From Antarcticimicrobium sp040365005 (GTDB lineage: Bacteria; Pseudomonadota; Alphaproteobacteria; Rhodobacterales; Rhodobacteraceae), in contig NZ_BAABWV010000003.1 of NCBI RefSeq assembly GCF_040365005.1, forward strand, positions 124,001-188,000: DNA of 64,000 nucleotides, in the 5' to 3' direction. The notes beneath the pieces were generated by a model. That model had not been told where the DNA came from and searched no databases. It saw nothing but the letters and a program-made list of their open reading frames with translations. Of this stretch, positions 1-7,971 are shown piece after piece. The position numbers and the translations under genes are program-made. Position 1 is the stretch's first letter. Each line of letters starts with the position of its first letter.

Positions 1-105
1 CAAGGCGCTGACAAACCGCACGCGGCGTCGCGGGCGGGCGGTTGACCCTTGTTTCAACCCGGGCGCAGGGATATTGCCAAGGAAACATTCTTTTGGAGGC
101 CAGAC

Positions 106-1869
106 ATGCTCAAGCGCCAGTTCGACAAATCCAAACTGCCCAGCCGTCACGTGACCGAAGGGCCGGAGCGCGCGCCGCACCGTTCGTATTATTACGCGAT
201 GGGCATGACCGACGACGAGATTCACCAGCCCTTTGTCGGGGTCGCCACCTGCTGGAACGAGGCAGCGCCCTGCAACATCGCGCTGAGCCGGCAGGCACAG
301 GCGGTCAAGGGCGGCGTGAAAGAGGCCCACGGCAGCCCGCGCGAGTTCACCACCATCACCGTGACCGACGGCATCGCCATGGGCCACGAGGGGATGCGCA
401 GTTCGCTGGCCTCGCGCGAGGCAATCGCCGATACCGTCGAACTGACCATGCGCGGCCACTGTTACGACGCGCTGGTCGGGCTGGCCGGCTGTGACAAGTC
501 GCTGCCCGGCATGATGATGGCGATGGTGCGGCTGAACGTGCCCTCGGTTTTCATCTACGGCGGCTCGATCCTGCCGGGCAAGGCACCGCAGGTCGACGAG
601 ATCCCCGAGGATTTCCGCACCCGCGACCTGACCGTACAGGACATGTTCGAGGCGGTGGGCCGCAACCAGAACGGCACCATGTCGGACAAGGCGCTGGCCA
701 TGCTGGAACGCGTGGCCTGCCCCAGCGCCGGCGCCTGCGGCGGCCAGTTCACCGCCAACACCATGGCCTGCGTCTCCGAGGCGATCGGCCTGGCGTTGCT
801 GAACTCCTCGGGCATGCCGGCCCCCTACGAGAGCCGCGACCAATACGGCGAAGCCTCGGGTCACGCGGTGATGAACCTGCTCGAAAAGAACATCCGCGCC
901 CGCGACATCGTCACCCGCCAATCGCTGGAGAACGCCGCCCGCGTGGTGGCCTGCACCGGTGGTTCGACCAACGCCGGGCTGCACCTGCCGGCCATCGCCC
1001 ATGAGGCCGGGATTGATTTCTACCTCGACGACGTCTGCGACATCTTCCGCGAAACCCCTTATTTCGTCGACCTCAAGCCGGGCGGCCAATACGTCGCCAA
1101 GGACCTGTACGACGCCGGCGGCATCCCGGTGGTGATGAAGGAACTGCGCAAGGCCGGCCTGATCCACGAGGATTGCGTCACCGCGTCGGGCCGCTCCATC
1201 GGCGAGGAACTGGACCTGATCGAGCGCGAGGCCGATGGCCAGGTGATCTATCCCATCGACAATCCGCTGACCAAGACCGGCGGCGTGGTGGGCCTCAAGG
1301 GCAACCTCGCGCCCGAGGGCGCCATCGTCAAGGTTGCCGGCATCCCCAGCCAGCACCAGCGGTTCGTCGGCCCGGCGCGCGTGTTTGAATGCGAAGAGGA
1401 CGCCTTCGAGGCGGTCAAGCAGCGCAGCTACAAGGAGGGCGAGGTGATCGTCATCCGCAACGAGGGCCCCGCCGGCGGCCCCGGCATGCGCGAGATGCTG
1501 GCCACCACCGCCGCGCTCTCCGGTCAGGGCATGGGCAAGAAGGTGGCGCTGATCACCGACGGCCGGTTCTCCGGTGCGACCCGCGGGTTCTGCGTCGGCC
1601 ATGTCGGCCCCGAGGCCGCACAGGGCGGGCCGATCGCCCTGCTCAAGGACGGCGACGTGATCACCATCGACGCGGTCACCGGCGAAATCAGCGTCGACCT
1701 GAGCGACGAGGACCTGGCCAAGCGCAAGGCCGAATGGAGCGGACCGCGCGAGACCATCTATGCCTCGGGCGCGCTGTGGAAATACGCCAAGCTGGTCGGC
1801 CCGACCTACATGGGCGCGGTGACCCATCCCGGCGGCAAGGCCGAGAAACATGACTACATGGACCTCTAA
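106..1869 (+). CDS. ilvD: Dihydroxy-acid dehydratase IlvD
   Basis: Converts 2,3-dihydroxy-3-methylbutanoate (or -pentanoate) to the 2-keto acid in valine, leucine and isoleucine synthesis; a cytoplasmic Fe-S enzyme. The 587-residue product has the usual family length. Cluster cysteines are visible as C56, C129 in GCDKSLPG and C211 in ACGGQFTANTM, and K131 is the expected Mg-binding lysine. I chose the ATG at 106 because TTGGAGG lies just upstream and homologues begin LKRQFDKSKLPS; a longer in-frame start at 49 adds residues with no family match. The family also contains sugar-acid dehydratases and Edd, but the uninterrupted IlvD-type N-terminus favours IlvD. Its end overlaps the next gene by 20 bases. 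Confidence 0.96.
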   Translation: MLKRQFDKSKLPSRHVTEGPERAPHRSYYYAMGMTDDEIHQPFVGVATCWNEAAPCNIALSRQAQAVKGGVKEAHGSPREFTTITVTDGIAMGHEGMRSSLASREAIADTVELTMRGHCYDALVGLAGCDKSLPGMMMAMVRLNVPSVFIYGGSILPGKAPQVDEIPEDFRTRDLTVQDMFEAVGRNQNGTMSDKALAMLERVACPSAGACGGQFTANTMACVSEAIGLALLNSSGMPAPYESRDQYGEASGHAVMNLLEKNIRARDIVTRQSLENAARVVACTGGSTNAGLHLPAIAHEAGIDFYLDDVCDIFRETPYFVDLKPGGQYVAKDLYDAGGIPVVMKELRKAGLIHEDCVTASGRSIGEELDLIEREADGQVIYPIDNPLTKTGGVVGLKGNLAPEGAIVKVAGIPSQHQRFVGPARVFECEEDAFEAVKQRSYKEGEVIVIRNEGPAGGPGMREMLATTAALSGQGMGKKVALITDGRFSGATRGFCVGHVGPEAAQGGPIALLKDGDVITIDAVTGEISVDLSDEDLAKRKAEWSGPRETIYASGALWKYAKLVGPTYMGAVTHPGGKAEKHDYMDL

Positions 1870-2464
1870 GGGGGTCCTGGCGGCGCTTGGTCTGACGGTT
1901 CTGGCGGGGTGCGACGGCGGCAGTTTGCCGTTCAGCACCCCGTTCGACCAGGCCACCCGCGCCGAGCTTGCCGGCGGGGCCGTCACGGTCGCGGCGCCAC
2001 CGGGCTATTGCATCGACCAACAGGCCCTGCGCCGCGCGCCGCGCGGGGATTTCGCGCTCTTGGCGCGCTGCGACACCTTGGGATTGCGCGGTTTCTTTTC
2101 CGGTCGGCGGCTGGCCCTTATGACCGTGGCCACCGCCCCGCAAAGGGCGGCGGACCTCCCGCCACCCAGCCTGGACGATGTGGCCCGTGCCGCCGCGCCG
2201 GCTCAGGTGATCGAAACCGGGATGGCCGGCGACCTGCCGCTCGTGCGGCTGGATACGCCCGGCGGAACGGTCGGGGCGGCGGCGACCCAGCATTGGCGCA
2301 GCGCCTTCGCGCTCAATGGCCAGTTGGTCGCGCTTGCCCTCTATGCACCGGGCGCCGGGGCAGGCGACAACAGGGCCGGGGCGGATCTTCTGGCCGACCT
2401 GGCGGAACGGACCCGCAGCGCCAGCACCCGCCCGCCCGAAGGCACCGCGCCCAATATGCAGTAG
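1850..2464 (+). CDS. Predicted lipoprotein of unknown function
   Basis: 204 residues. The N-terminus is a lipoprotein signal: a short hydrophobic stretch ending LTVLAGC, with C21 as the lipidation site, followed by DGG. The Asp at +2 would favour retention in the inner membrane if the E. coli sorting rule holds here. The mature part is alanine-rich with two further cysteines (near residues 54 and 74) that could form a disulphide, and no domain I recognise. It starts inside the 3' end of ilvD (20-base overlap) and is probably translationally coupled to it, but nothing indicates a role in branched-chain amino acid synthesis. Confidence 0.8.
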   Translation: MTTWTSKGVLAALGLTVLAGCDGGSLPFSTPFDQATRAELAGGAVTVAAPPGYCIDQQALRRAPRGDFALLARCDTLGLRGFFSGRRLALMTVATAPQRAADLPPPSLDDVARAAAPAQVIETGMAGDLPLVRLDTPGGTVGAAATQHWRSAFALNGQLVALALYAPGAGAGDNRAGADLLADLAERTRSASTRPPEGTAPNMQ

Positions 2465-2581
2465 GCAGCCGCCGCGCCAGAGCCGCAGGACGATGAACAG
2501 ACAGGATTTTCACCGCTGAAGTTGATTGGCGGTTTGTTTGACTGACCGGCTTTCGCTAAGCTGACCGCAATCAAGGCAATT

Positions 2582-2596
2582 TCGCCTGAAAGGCGA
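2582..2596 (+). other. Small inverted repeat in the 5' region of the next gene
   Basis: TCGCCT-GAA-AGGCGA is a perfect 6-bp inverted repeat with a three-base loop. It lies 15 bases before the start at 2612, in the 147-base gap after the lipoprotein gene. It could form a hairpin near the ribosome-binding site or be an operator half. Nothing else is evident in this gap. Confidence 0.3.
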
Positions 2597-2611
2597 GCGA
2601 CGGAACGGCAT

Positions 2612-3373
2612 ATGGGCAGTATTCTGGATCGGCTGTTACACGGGCGCGCGATGCGCCGATGGCGACGCGCGGCAAAGGCGGCCGAGGACACCGGCCTGTC
2701 CGACCTGCGAGTTCAGCGCAACCAGGCGCGCCAGTTGCGCACCCATCTCGACCGGCTGATCCATGTCGCCGACGGGCGCCTGGCGCTGCCGCAGGTCGGC
2801 ACCTCGAACTTTCCCAGGCCGCACGGCACCGACTGGGCCTGGCGCCCCGAGCTGTGGCGCGGACCGCTTCCCACGCCGGGGCTGAGTTCGGTTCCCACCA
2901 AGTCGAAGCTGGGCGACGAGGTCACGCTGTTCCACGATTGCCGCTTTTCCGAACTGACCCTGCGCCAGTTACGCAACACCCGCGAGGCGGACCTTGCCGC
3001 CTATGGTCTGCGGATGGACGTGTTCCGGTTTGACGGTTCGTTCCTGTCGCTGGTCGTCGACCTGCCGGACTCGGCCCGGCACGGTCTGACGCGCGAGCAT
3101 ATCCTGCGCGTCAGCACGATCATCGAGGTCGAGAAACCGTTGGAGATTTTCGCCCGCCTCAACATCAAGAACGGCCCCAACACCGAACAGATCGTGCGGG
3201 AACTGCCGTTGAACGAGGAAGAGGTCATGGTGGAGTTCGACCTTGCCTATTCCCGCATGGACGAGAACCGGATCGAGAAAATCTGGCTCGACCTGATCTT
3301 CGAGGCGCCAGAGATGAACCAGGTGATCCTGCGCGACCTGACCTTTTCCAGGCGGCGGCGCGCCGCGCTCTAG
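2612..3373 (+). CDS. Conserved Rhodobacterales protein of unknown function (DUF6478-like)
   Basis: 253 residues, no signal peptide or membrane segment. The N-terminus is strongly basic (several Arg and Lys in the first 45 residues) and predicted helical; a central part contains WAWRPELWRG; the C-terminal half looks like a beta-rich fold (FRFDGSFLSLVVDLP onwards) and ends with a basic RRRRAAL tail. From memory this resembles a Rhodobacteraceae family listed as DUF6478; that name is uncertain and no function is known to me. It lies 11 bases upstream of the next small gene, and the pair is probably one operon ending at the stem-loop at 3791. Confidence 0.75.
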   Translation: MGSILDRLLHGRAMRRWRRAAKAAEDTGLSDLRVQRNQARQLRTHLDRLIHVADGRLALPQVGTSNFPRPHGTDWAWRPELWRGPLPTPGLSSVPTKSKLGDEVTLFHDCRFSELTLRQLRNTREADLAAYGLRMDVFRFDGSFLSLVVDLPDSARHGLTREHILRVSTIIEVEKPLEIFARLNIKNGPNTEQIVRELPLNEEEVMVEFDLAYSRMDENRIEKIWLDLIFEAPEMNQVILRDLTFSRRRRAAL

Positions 3374-3384
3374 GAGGCCCTGAG

Positions 3385-3762
3385 ATGAGCGACCTGACCC
3401 TGACCAAGATCCGCCTGCGCAACCGCCGCTGGGAGGGCCGGCTGACCGGTGCCCCCGCGGGCAGCCCAAAACCCGACATCCGCGTCACCTACCTCGACCA
3501 GCCGGTCGAGACGGTCGAGTTGACCGAGGCCGCAGACCCCGGCGCCTGGGACCTTGCGGTGACGATCCCGGAGCACGCGGTCTCTGATGGCGTTCACAGC
3601 TTTCTGATCCTCGATGGCGCCAGCGGTACCAAGCTGGGGGATTTCGCGCTGATCGCGGGCGAGGCGATCTCGGACGACCTGCGCGCCGAGGTCGAACTCC
3701 TGCGCGCCGAGTTGGACATGCTCAAACGCGCCTTTCGCCGCCATTGCCTGGAAACCATGTAG
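3385..3762 (+). CDS. Small conserved protein of unknown function
   Basis: 125 residues, soluble, preceded by a good ribosome-binding site (TAGGAGG, shared with the stop of the preceding gene). The first ~90 residues read as alternating beta strands (ITKIRLRNRRWEGRLTG, IRVTYLDQPVETVEL, WDLAVTIPEHAVSDG), suggesting a small beta-sandwich. The last ~30 residues form a helix rich in Glu, Leu and Arg that could be a short coiled coil (LRAEVELLRAELDMLKRAF). I do not recognise a family. Tight spacing to the 2612 gene and the terminator after it make a two-gene unit likely. Confidence 0.75.
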   Translation: MSDLTLTKIRLRNRRWEGRLTGAPAGSPKPDIRVTYLDQPVETVELTEAADPGAWDLAVTIPEHAVSDGVHSFLILDGASGTKLGDFALIAGEAISDDLRAEVELLRAELDMLKRAFRRHCLETM

Positions 3763-3790
3763 CCGCCCGGTTCCCCGGTGCCGAAACGAC

Positions 3791-3816
3791 AAGGGCCACG
3801 CAGATGCGTGGCCCTT
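3791..3816. terminator. Bidirectional stem-loop terminator between convergent genes
   Basis: A perfect 12-base inverted repeat, AAGGGCCACGCA and TGCGTGGCCCTT, separated by two bases, followed by TTT on the plus strand and preceded by AC rich sequence. It lies between the plus-strand gene ending at 3762 and the minus-strand protease gene ending at 3841, so it can serve both directions. Confidence 0.85.
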
Positions 3817-3840
3817 TCGCGTTGCTGATCGGTGGGGGCG

Positions 3841-5178
3841 TTACTCCTCGCCACCCAGGGCGGTCAGCCCCTTGAGAATGTCGATGGCATAGGCCAGCTG
3901 GTAATCCTCTTCGCGCAGGCGCGCTGCGGCCTCGGCCTTGGCGCGGTCCGCCTCGATCTGGCGAATCTCGTCCTCGGTCAGGCTGTCGTTGGACAACCGT
4001 CCGCGAAGATCCGCCTCCGAGCGCGAACGCGGCCGCGTCGGCGTGTCCTCTTCCTCGGCCGTGGGCTGGCGGCGCGGCTGCGCCACCACGATGTCGGGGG
4101 ACACGCCCAGCGCCTGGATCGACCGCCCCGACGGGGTGTAATAACGCGCGGTGGTCAGGCGCATCGCGCCGTCGCCACGCAGCGGCATCACCGTCTGCAC
4201 CGATCCCTTGCCAAAGCTCTTGGTCCCCACGACGATGGCGCGGCGATGATCCTGCAGCGCGCCCGCCACGATTTCGGACGCCGACGCCGAGCCGCCATTG
4301 ATCAGCACCACCATCGGCTTGCCCTGCGCCAGGTCTCCGGGGGTCGCGTTGAACCGCTCGCCATCCTCGGGGTCGCGGCCCCGGGTCGAGACGATCTCGC
4401 CCTTTTCAAGGAAGGAGTCGGACACCTTGATCGCCTGGGTCAGCAACCCGCCGGGGTTGTTGCGCAGGTCCAGGACGATGCCGTTGACGTTGTCGATGCC
4501 GCCGGCCGCCTCGACCTGCTCGGCCAGCCCGGCCTCAAGGTTCGGCGTTGTCTGGTCATTGAAGGTGGTCACCCGCAGAACCACGGTATCGCCCTCGGTC
4601 CGGGCGCGCACCGCCGTCAGCTTGATGGTGTCGCGGATGATCGACACGTCAAAGGGCTCGTCCTCGCCCTCGCGCACCACGGTGATGACGATCTCGCTGC
4701 CCACCGGACCGCGCATCAGTTCCACCGCCGCATCCAGCGTCAGCCCCAGCACGCTTTCGCCGTCCACGTGGGTGATGAAATCGCCGGCCTCGATCCCGGC
4801 CTCGTCGGCGGGGGTGCCGTCGATCGGCGAGACCACCTTGACGAAGCCCTCTTCCTGGGTGACCTCGATGCCCAGCCCGCCAAACTCACCACGGGTCTGC
4901 ACCCGCATCGCCTCGGCATCCTCGGGCGAGAGATAGCTGGAATGCGGATCGAGCGAGGACAGCATGCCGTCGATCGCCGCCTCGATCAGCTCGGACTCGT
5001 CGACCTCCTCGACGTATTGCGACCGGATACGCTCGAAAATGTCGCCGAACAGATCAAGCTGCTCGTAGACGTTGGTGTTGCGCGCGCTCTCCTGCGCCAG
5101 CAACGGCCCGGCGATCTGCGTCGTGGCGACGAATCCTGCCAGCGTGCCGCCGATCGCGGCCATCACGAATTTCTTCAT
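3841..5178 (-). CDS. ctpA: C-terminal processing protease (S41 family, CtpA-like)
   Basis: A periplasmic Ser/Lys protease that trims or degrades envelope proteins, often peptidoglycan hydrolases. The 445-residue product begins with MKKFVMAAIGGTLAGFVATT, a signal sequence or anchor. A PDZ domain follows (FGGLGIEVTQEEGFVKVVSP, roughly residues 95-170), then the S41 core with the catalytic Ser in GGSASASEI and Lys in GTKSFGKGSVQT. The tail is charged (EEEDTPTRPRSRSEADLR). It lies 6 bases downstream of the EnvC-like gene. In other bacteria Ctp proteases act with LytM-type hydrolase regulators, so the pairing fits a cell-wall remodelling operon. Confidence 0.93.
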   Translation of the reverse strand: MKKFVMAAIGGTLAGFVATTQIAGPLLAQESARNTNVYEQLDLFGDIFERIRSQYVEEVDESELIEAAIDGMLSSLDPHSSYLSPEDAEAMRVQTRGEFGGLGIEVTQEEGFVKVVSPIDGTPADEAGIEAGDFITHVDGESVLGLTLDAAVELMRGPVGSEIVITVVREGEDEPFDVSIIRDTIKLTAVRARTEGDTVVLRVTTFNDQTTPNLEAGLAEQVEAAGGIDNVNGIVLDLRNNPGGLLTQAIKVSDSFLEKGEIVSTRGRDPEDGERFNATPGDLAQGKPMVVLINGGSASASEIVAGALQDHRRAIVVGTKSFGKGSVQTVMPLRGDGAMRLTTARYYTPSGRSIQALGVSPDIVVAQPRRQPTAEEEDTPTRPRSRSEADLRGRLSNDSLTEDEIRQIEADRAKAEAAARLREEDYQLAYAIDILKGLTALGGEE

Positions 5179-5184
5179 GCCTGT

Positions 5185-6330
5185 TTACCCATCCTTATCG
5201 GTTCGGAACCACGTCTCCGGGTCCACCGGGCTGCCGCCCTCTCTTACTTCTATATAGAGCGTTTCCGAACGCTCAGTTCCAGTGCCATCACCGCTTAGTG
5301 ACAAAATCGCTCCGATTTCCGGAACCGCACCGCCCATCAGCCCCACCGGCGTGCCCGCCGGGATCACCTGCCCCGCCTCGCCATAGACCTCGGCCAGCCC
5401 GGACAGCACGAACAGCGTGTCGGGCTGCGGCTCGAGGATCATGACGTTGCCCAGGTCCAGCAGCGGCCCGCGATAGCGAATCGTCGCCGGTGTGGGCGAG
5501 GTGACCAGCGCCCGCGGCCGCGCCGCCACCACCAGCCCCGCGCGCGTCACCCCGGCCGCGTCGGCCTCGCCCGCGCGGTGCAGCACGATACCCTGAACCG
5601 GCAGCGGGATCTGCCCCTTGAGCGTGCCGATATCGGCGCGGCTCTCGGCGATCTCTCCGGCGGCGATCTCCGACAACCCGCTGGCGAACCCGTCAAGCGT
5701 CTCGGTCGAGGAGATCAGGATCGCGGTACGCACCGGGTCCTCGGTAAAGCGGCGCGGAAGATCGGTCCGGTCGGCCAGCGCCTGGCTCAACGCCGTGCGC
5801 GCCTCCTGCACCCCGGCCAGCCCCTCTTCCAGTGTCTTGGCCGCGCTTTGCTGAAGCAGCCGCAGCGTCTGGACCTCTTCGAGGTCATGGCGCAGCCGCT
5901 CGGCCCGCGTGTTCAATGCCGGTGTCACCTCGGCCAGGATCATGCCCGAGCGCGCGCTGCCCAGCGGCCCCTGCGGGTGCAGCATCCGCACCGGCGGCGG
6001 CGAGGTCTCGATGGTCAGGAGGACCCCCATCAGCCGGGCAATCTCGCCCTCGCGTGCCTGCAGCCTCTGGATCAGCTGCCCCTCACGCGTGGCCGCGCGG
6101 CGCAGCCCGTCGCGCATGGCCGCCAGCCCGGCCTCATAGGCCCGCACGGTGTCGGTCAGGGCATGGACCCGGTCACGCGCACCCTCGGCCTGCTGCAACC
6201 CCATCGCCGCCTGTTCCAACTGCACCGCCGCCGCCCGCGCCGCCGCCGCCGGATCACCCTGCCCCGCCGCCGCGCCGGCCCAGAGGGCGGCGCCGGTCGC
6301 GATCATGGCAAGGGCGCGGCGCAGGCTCAT
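5185..6330 (-). CDS. EnvC-like murein hydrolase activator (degenerate LytM/M23 domain)
   Basis: 381 residues with a signal peptide (MSLRRALAMIATGAALWAG), a long helical coiled-coil region (about residues 30-230, rich in Gln, Glu, Arg and Ala) and a C-terminal LytM/M23 fold. The Zn ligands of active M23 enzymes are not visible: where PHLHFEVR is expected the sequence reads ETLYIEVREGG before the usual VDPETWF. That is the pattern of EnvC-type activators, which switch on amidases rather than cutting murein themselves. The ATG at 6330 overlaps the gpmI stop (ATGA); the reading frame is open further upstream, but that part is antisense-like sequence inside gpmI. Confidence 0.88.
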   Translation of the reverse strand: MSLRRALAMIATGAALWAGAAAGQGDPAAAARAAAVQLEQAAMGLQQAEGARDRVHALTDTVRAYEAGLAAMRDGLRRAATREGQLIQRLQAREGEIARLMGVLLTIETSPPPVRMLHPQGPLGSARSGMILAEVTPALNTRAERLRHDLEEVQTLRLLQQSAAKTLEEGLAGVQEARTALSQALADRTDLPRRFTEDPVRTAILISSTETLDGFASGLSEIAAGEIAESRADIGTLKGQIPLPVQGIVLHRAGEADAAGVTRAGLVVAARPRALVTSPTPATIRYRGPLLDLGNVMILEPQPDTLFVLSGLAEVYGEAGQVIPAGTPVGLMGGAVPEIGAILSLSGDGTGTERSETLYIEVREGGSPVDPETWFRTDKDG

Positions 6331-7844
6331 TTGATCAGGCTTTCCCCTGTCATCTCGGCCGGTTTCGGCAGTTCCATCAGCTCCAGCACCGTCGGCGCCA
6401 GGTCCGACAGCCGCCCGTCGCGCAGCGCGGCCCCCTCCGGCCCGCCGACCAGCGCCACCGGCACCGGGTTCAGCGTATGCGCGGTATGCGGCCCGCCGGT
6501 CTCGGGATCGACCATCTGTTCGCAATTGCCGTGATCGGCGGTCACGATCATCGCGCCGCCCGCGTCCTCAAGCGCCGCGATCACGCGTCCCAGCCCGCGA
6601 TCCACCGTCTCGCAGGCCCGGATCGCCGCCTTCAGGTCGCCGGTATGACCGACCATGTCTGGGTTCGCATAATTCACCACGATCAGATCGTACCCCGCGC
6701 CGATCGCTTCGACCAGCTTGTCGGTCACCTCTTCGGCGGACATCTCGGGCTGCAGGTCATAGGTCGCCACGTCGGGCGATTGCGCCATGTAGCGGTCCTC
6801 GCCCTCCTCCGGGACTTCCTTGCCGCCGTTGAGGAAAAAGGTGACATGGGGGTATTTCTCGGTCTCGGCCAGGCGGAACTGCCGCAGCCCCTGCTTGGCC
6901 ACCCAGGCCCCCAGCGTGTTGACGATCTCGCGCGACGGGAAAACCGTCGTCATATAGGCGTTGTGCGCGTCGGAATATTCCACCATCCCCAGCAGCCCGG
7001 CCAGCCTGGGCCGCGTCCCGGTGTCGAAGGCATCGAACCCCGGCTCGCCGATGGCGCGCAGGATCTCGCGCGCGCGGTCGGCGCGGAAGTTCAGGCAAAA
7101 GACCCCGTCGCCATCGCGCATGCCGGCGTAATCGCCGATCACCGTGGCGGTGATGAACTCGTCCGTCTCGCCCTGCTCATAGGCGTGATCGACCGCGCCC
7201 TTGGCGCTGCTCGCCGTCTGCCCCTCGCCCCGGACCATCGCCGCATAGGCCTCCGAGACCCGGCCCCAGCGGTTGTCCCGGTCCATGGCGAAATAGCGGC
7301 CGGTCACGGTCACGACACGGGCAGCATCCGGCAGGTGCTCCTCAAGCTCGCGCATGTACTCGAAGGCGGATTTGGGCGCCACGTCGCGCCCGTCGGTCAC
7401 CGCATGCAGCGCCACCGGCACGCCCGCGGCGGCGATGGTCCGCGCCGCCGCCGCGATATGGTTCAGGTGCCCGTGCACACCGCCGTCCGAGACCAACCCC
7501 ATCAGGTGCGCGGTGCCGCCTGTGTCCTTCAGCCGGGCGATGAAATCCAGCAACGCGGAATTCTCGAAGAACGAGCCATCCTCGATCGCCAGGTCGATCT
7601 GGCCCAGGTCCATCGCCACCACCCGGCCGGCGCCGATATTGGTGTGCCCCACCTCGGAATTGCCCATCTGCCCGCTAGGCAGGCCCACGTCCGGCCCGTG
7701 GGTGATCAACCGGGCGTGCGGCCCCTTGTCCATGATGGCGTCGAAATTCGGTGTCTGCGCCAGCAGCGGCGCGTTGGCCTCGGTCTCTTCCGACAGGCCC
7801 CAGCCGTCGAGAATGCACAGTATCACGGGTTTGGGGGCGGTCAT
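6327..7844 (-). CDS. gpmI: 2,3-bisphosphoglycerate-independent phosphoglycerate mutase
   Basis: Interconverts 3- and 2-phosphoglycerate in glycolysis and gluconeogenesis through a phosphoserine intermediate. 505 residues, normal length. Alkaline-phosphatase-superfamily metal sites are clear: ILCILDGWG at the N-terminus, the nucleophile Ser in GQMGNSEVGHTNIGAGR, DGRD, NFRADRARE, NYANPDMVGHTG and TADHGNCE. ATG at 7844 gives the standard N-terminus MTAPKPVILC; the much longer open frame runs antisense-like into dnaE2. It is the first gene of a run with the EnvC-like and Ctp genes, an order common in Rhodobacterales. Confidence 0.96.
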   Translation of the reverse strand: MTAPKPVILCILDGWGLSEETEANAPLLAQTPNFDAIMDKGPHARLITHGPDVGLPSGQMGNSEVGHTNIGAGRVVAMDLGQIDLAIEDGSFFENSALLDFIARLKDTGGTAHLMGLVSDGGVHGHLNHIAAAARTIAAAGVPVALHAVTDGRDVAPKSAFEYMRELEEHLPDAARVVTVTGRYFAMDRDNRWGRVSEAYAAMVRGEGQTASSAKGAVDHAYEQGETDEFITATVIGDYAGMRDGDGVFCLNFRADRAREILRAIGEPGFDAFDTGTRPRLAGLLGMVEYSDAHNAYMTTVFPSREIVNTLGAWVAKQGLRQFRLAETEKYPHVTFFLNGGKEVPEEGEDRYMAQSPDVATYDLQPEMSAEEVTDKLVEAIGAGYDLIVVNYANPDMVGHTGDLKAAIRACETVDRGLGRVIAALEDAGGAMIVTADHGNCEQMVDPETGGPHTAHTLNPVPVALVGGPEGAALRDGRLSDLAPTVLELMELPKPAEMTGESLIK

Positions 7845-7929
7845 GGGCGGGCTCCGAAGTGAATGTCTGTCCGCGCCTTCTAACGCCTGGGCGCGGCAGG
7901 GTGAACCGGTTTCGATGCCGCGCCCTGCT

Positions 7930-7971
7930 TCTTCTCTTTTCAAATACTCGTTTCCGGCGGCCTGCCGCCGG
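7930..7971 (-). repeat. Hairpin plus CGAGTATTTG repeat element, copy 1
   Basis: On the minus strand: a perfect 8-bp GC hairpin (CCGGCGGC-AG-GCCGCCGG), three bases, then CGAGTATTTG, a short spacer and AGAGAAGAAGC. Copy 2 at 11427-11474 has the same order: GC hairpin, T-rich spacer, CGAGTATTTG, AGAGAAGAAGC. This copy encodes the last residues and the stop codon of dnaE2. I recall similar hairpin-plus-GAGTATTT tails after many roseobacter genes; the role (terminator or mobile repeat) is inferred. Confidence 0.6.

Noticed and set aside
49..105. An earlier in-frame start for ilvD at position 49
   Set aside because: The extra 19 residues have no similarity to IlvD N-termini and the good ribosome-binding site lies directly before position 106.
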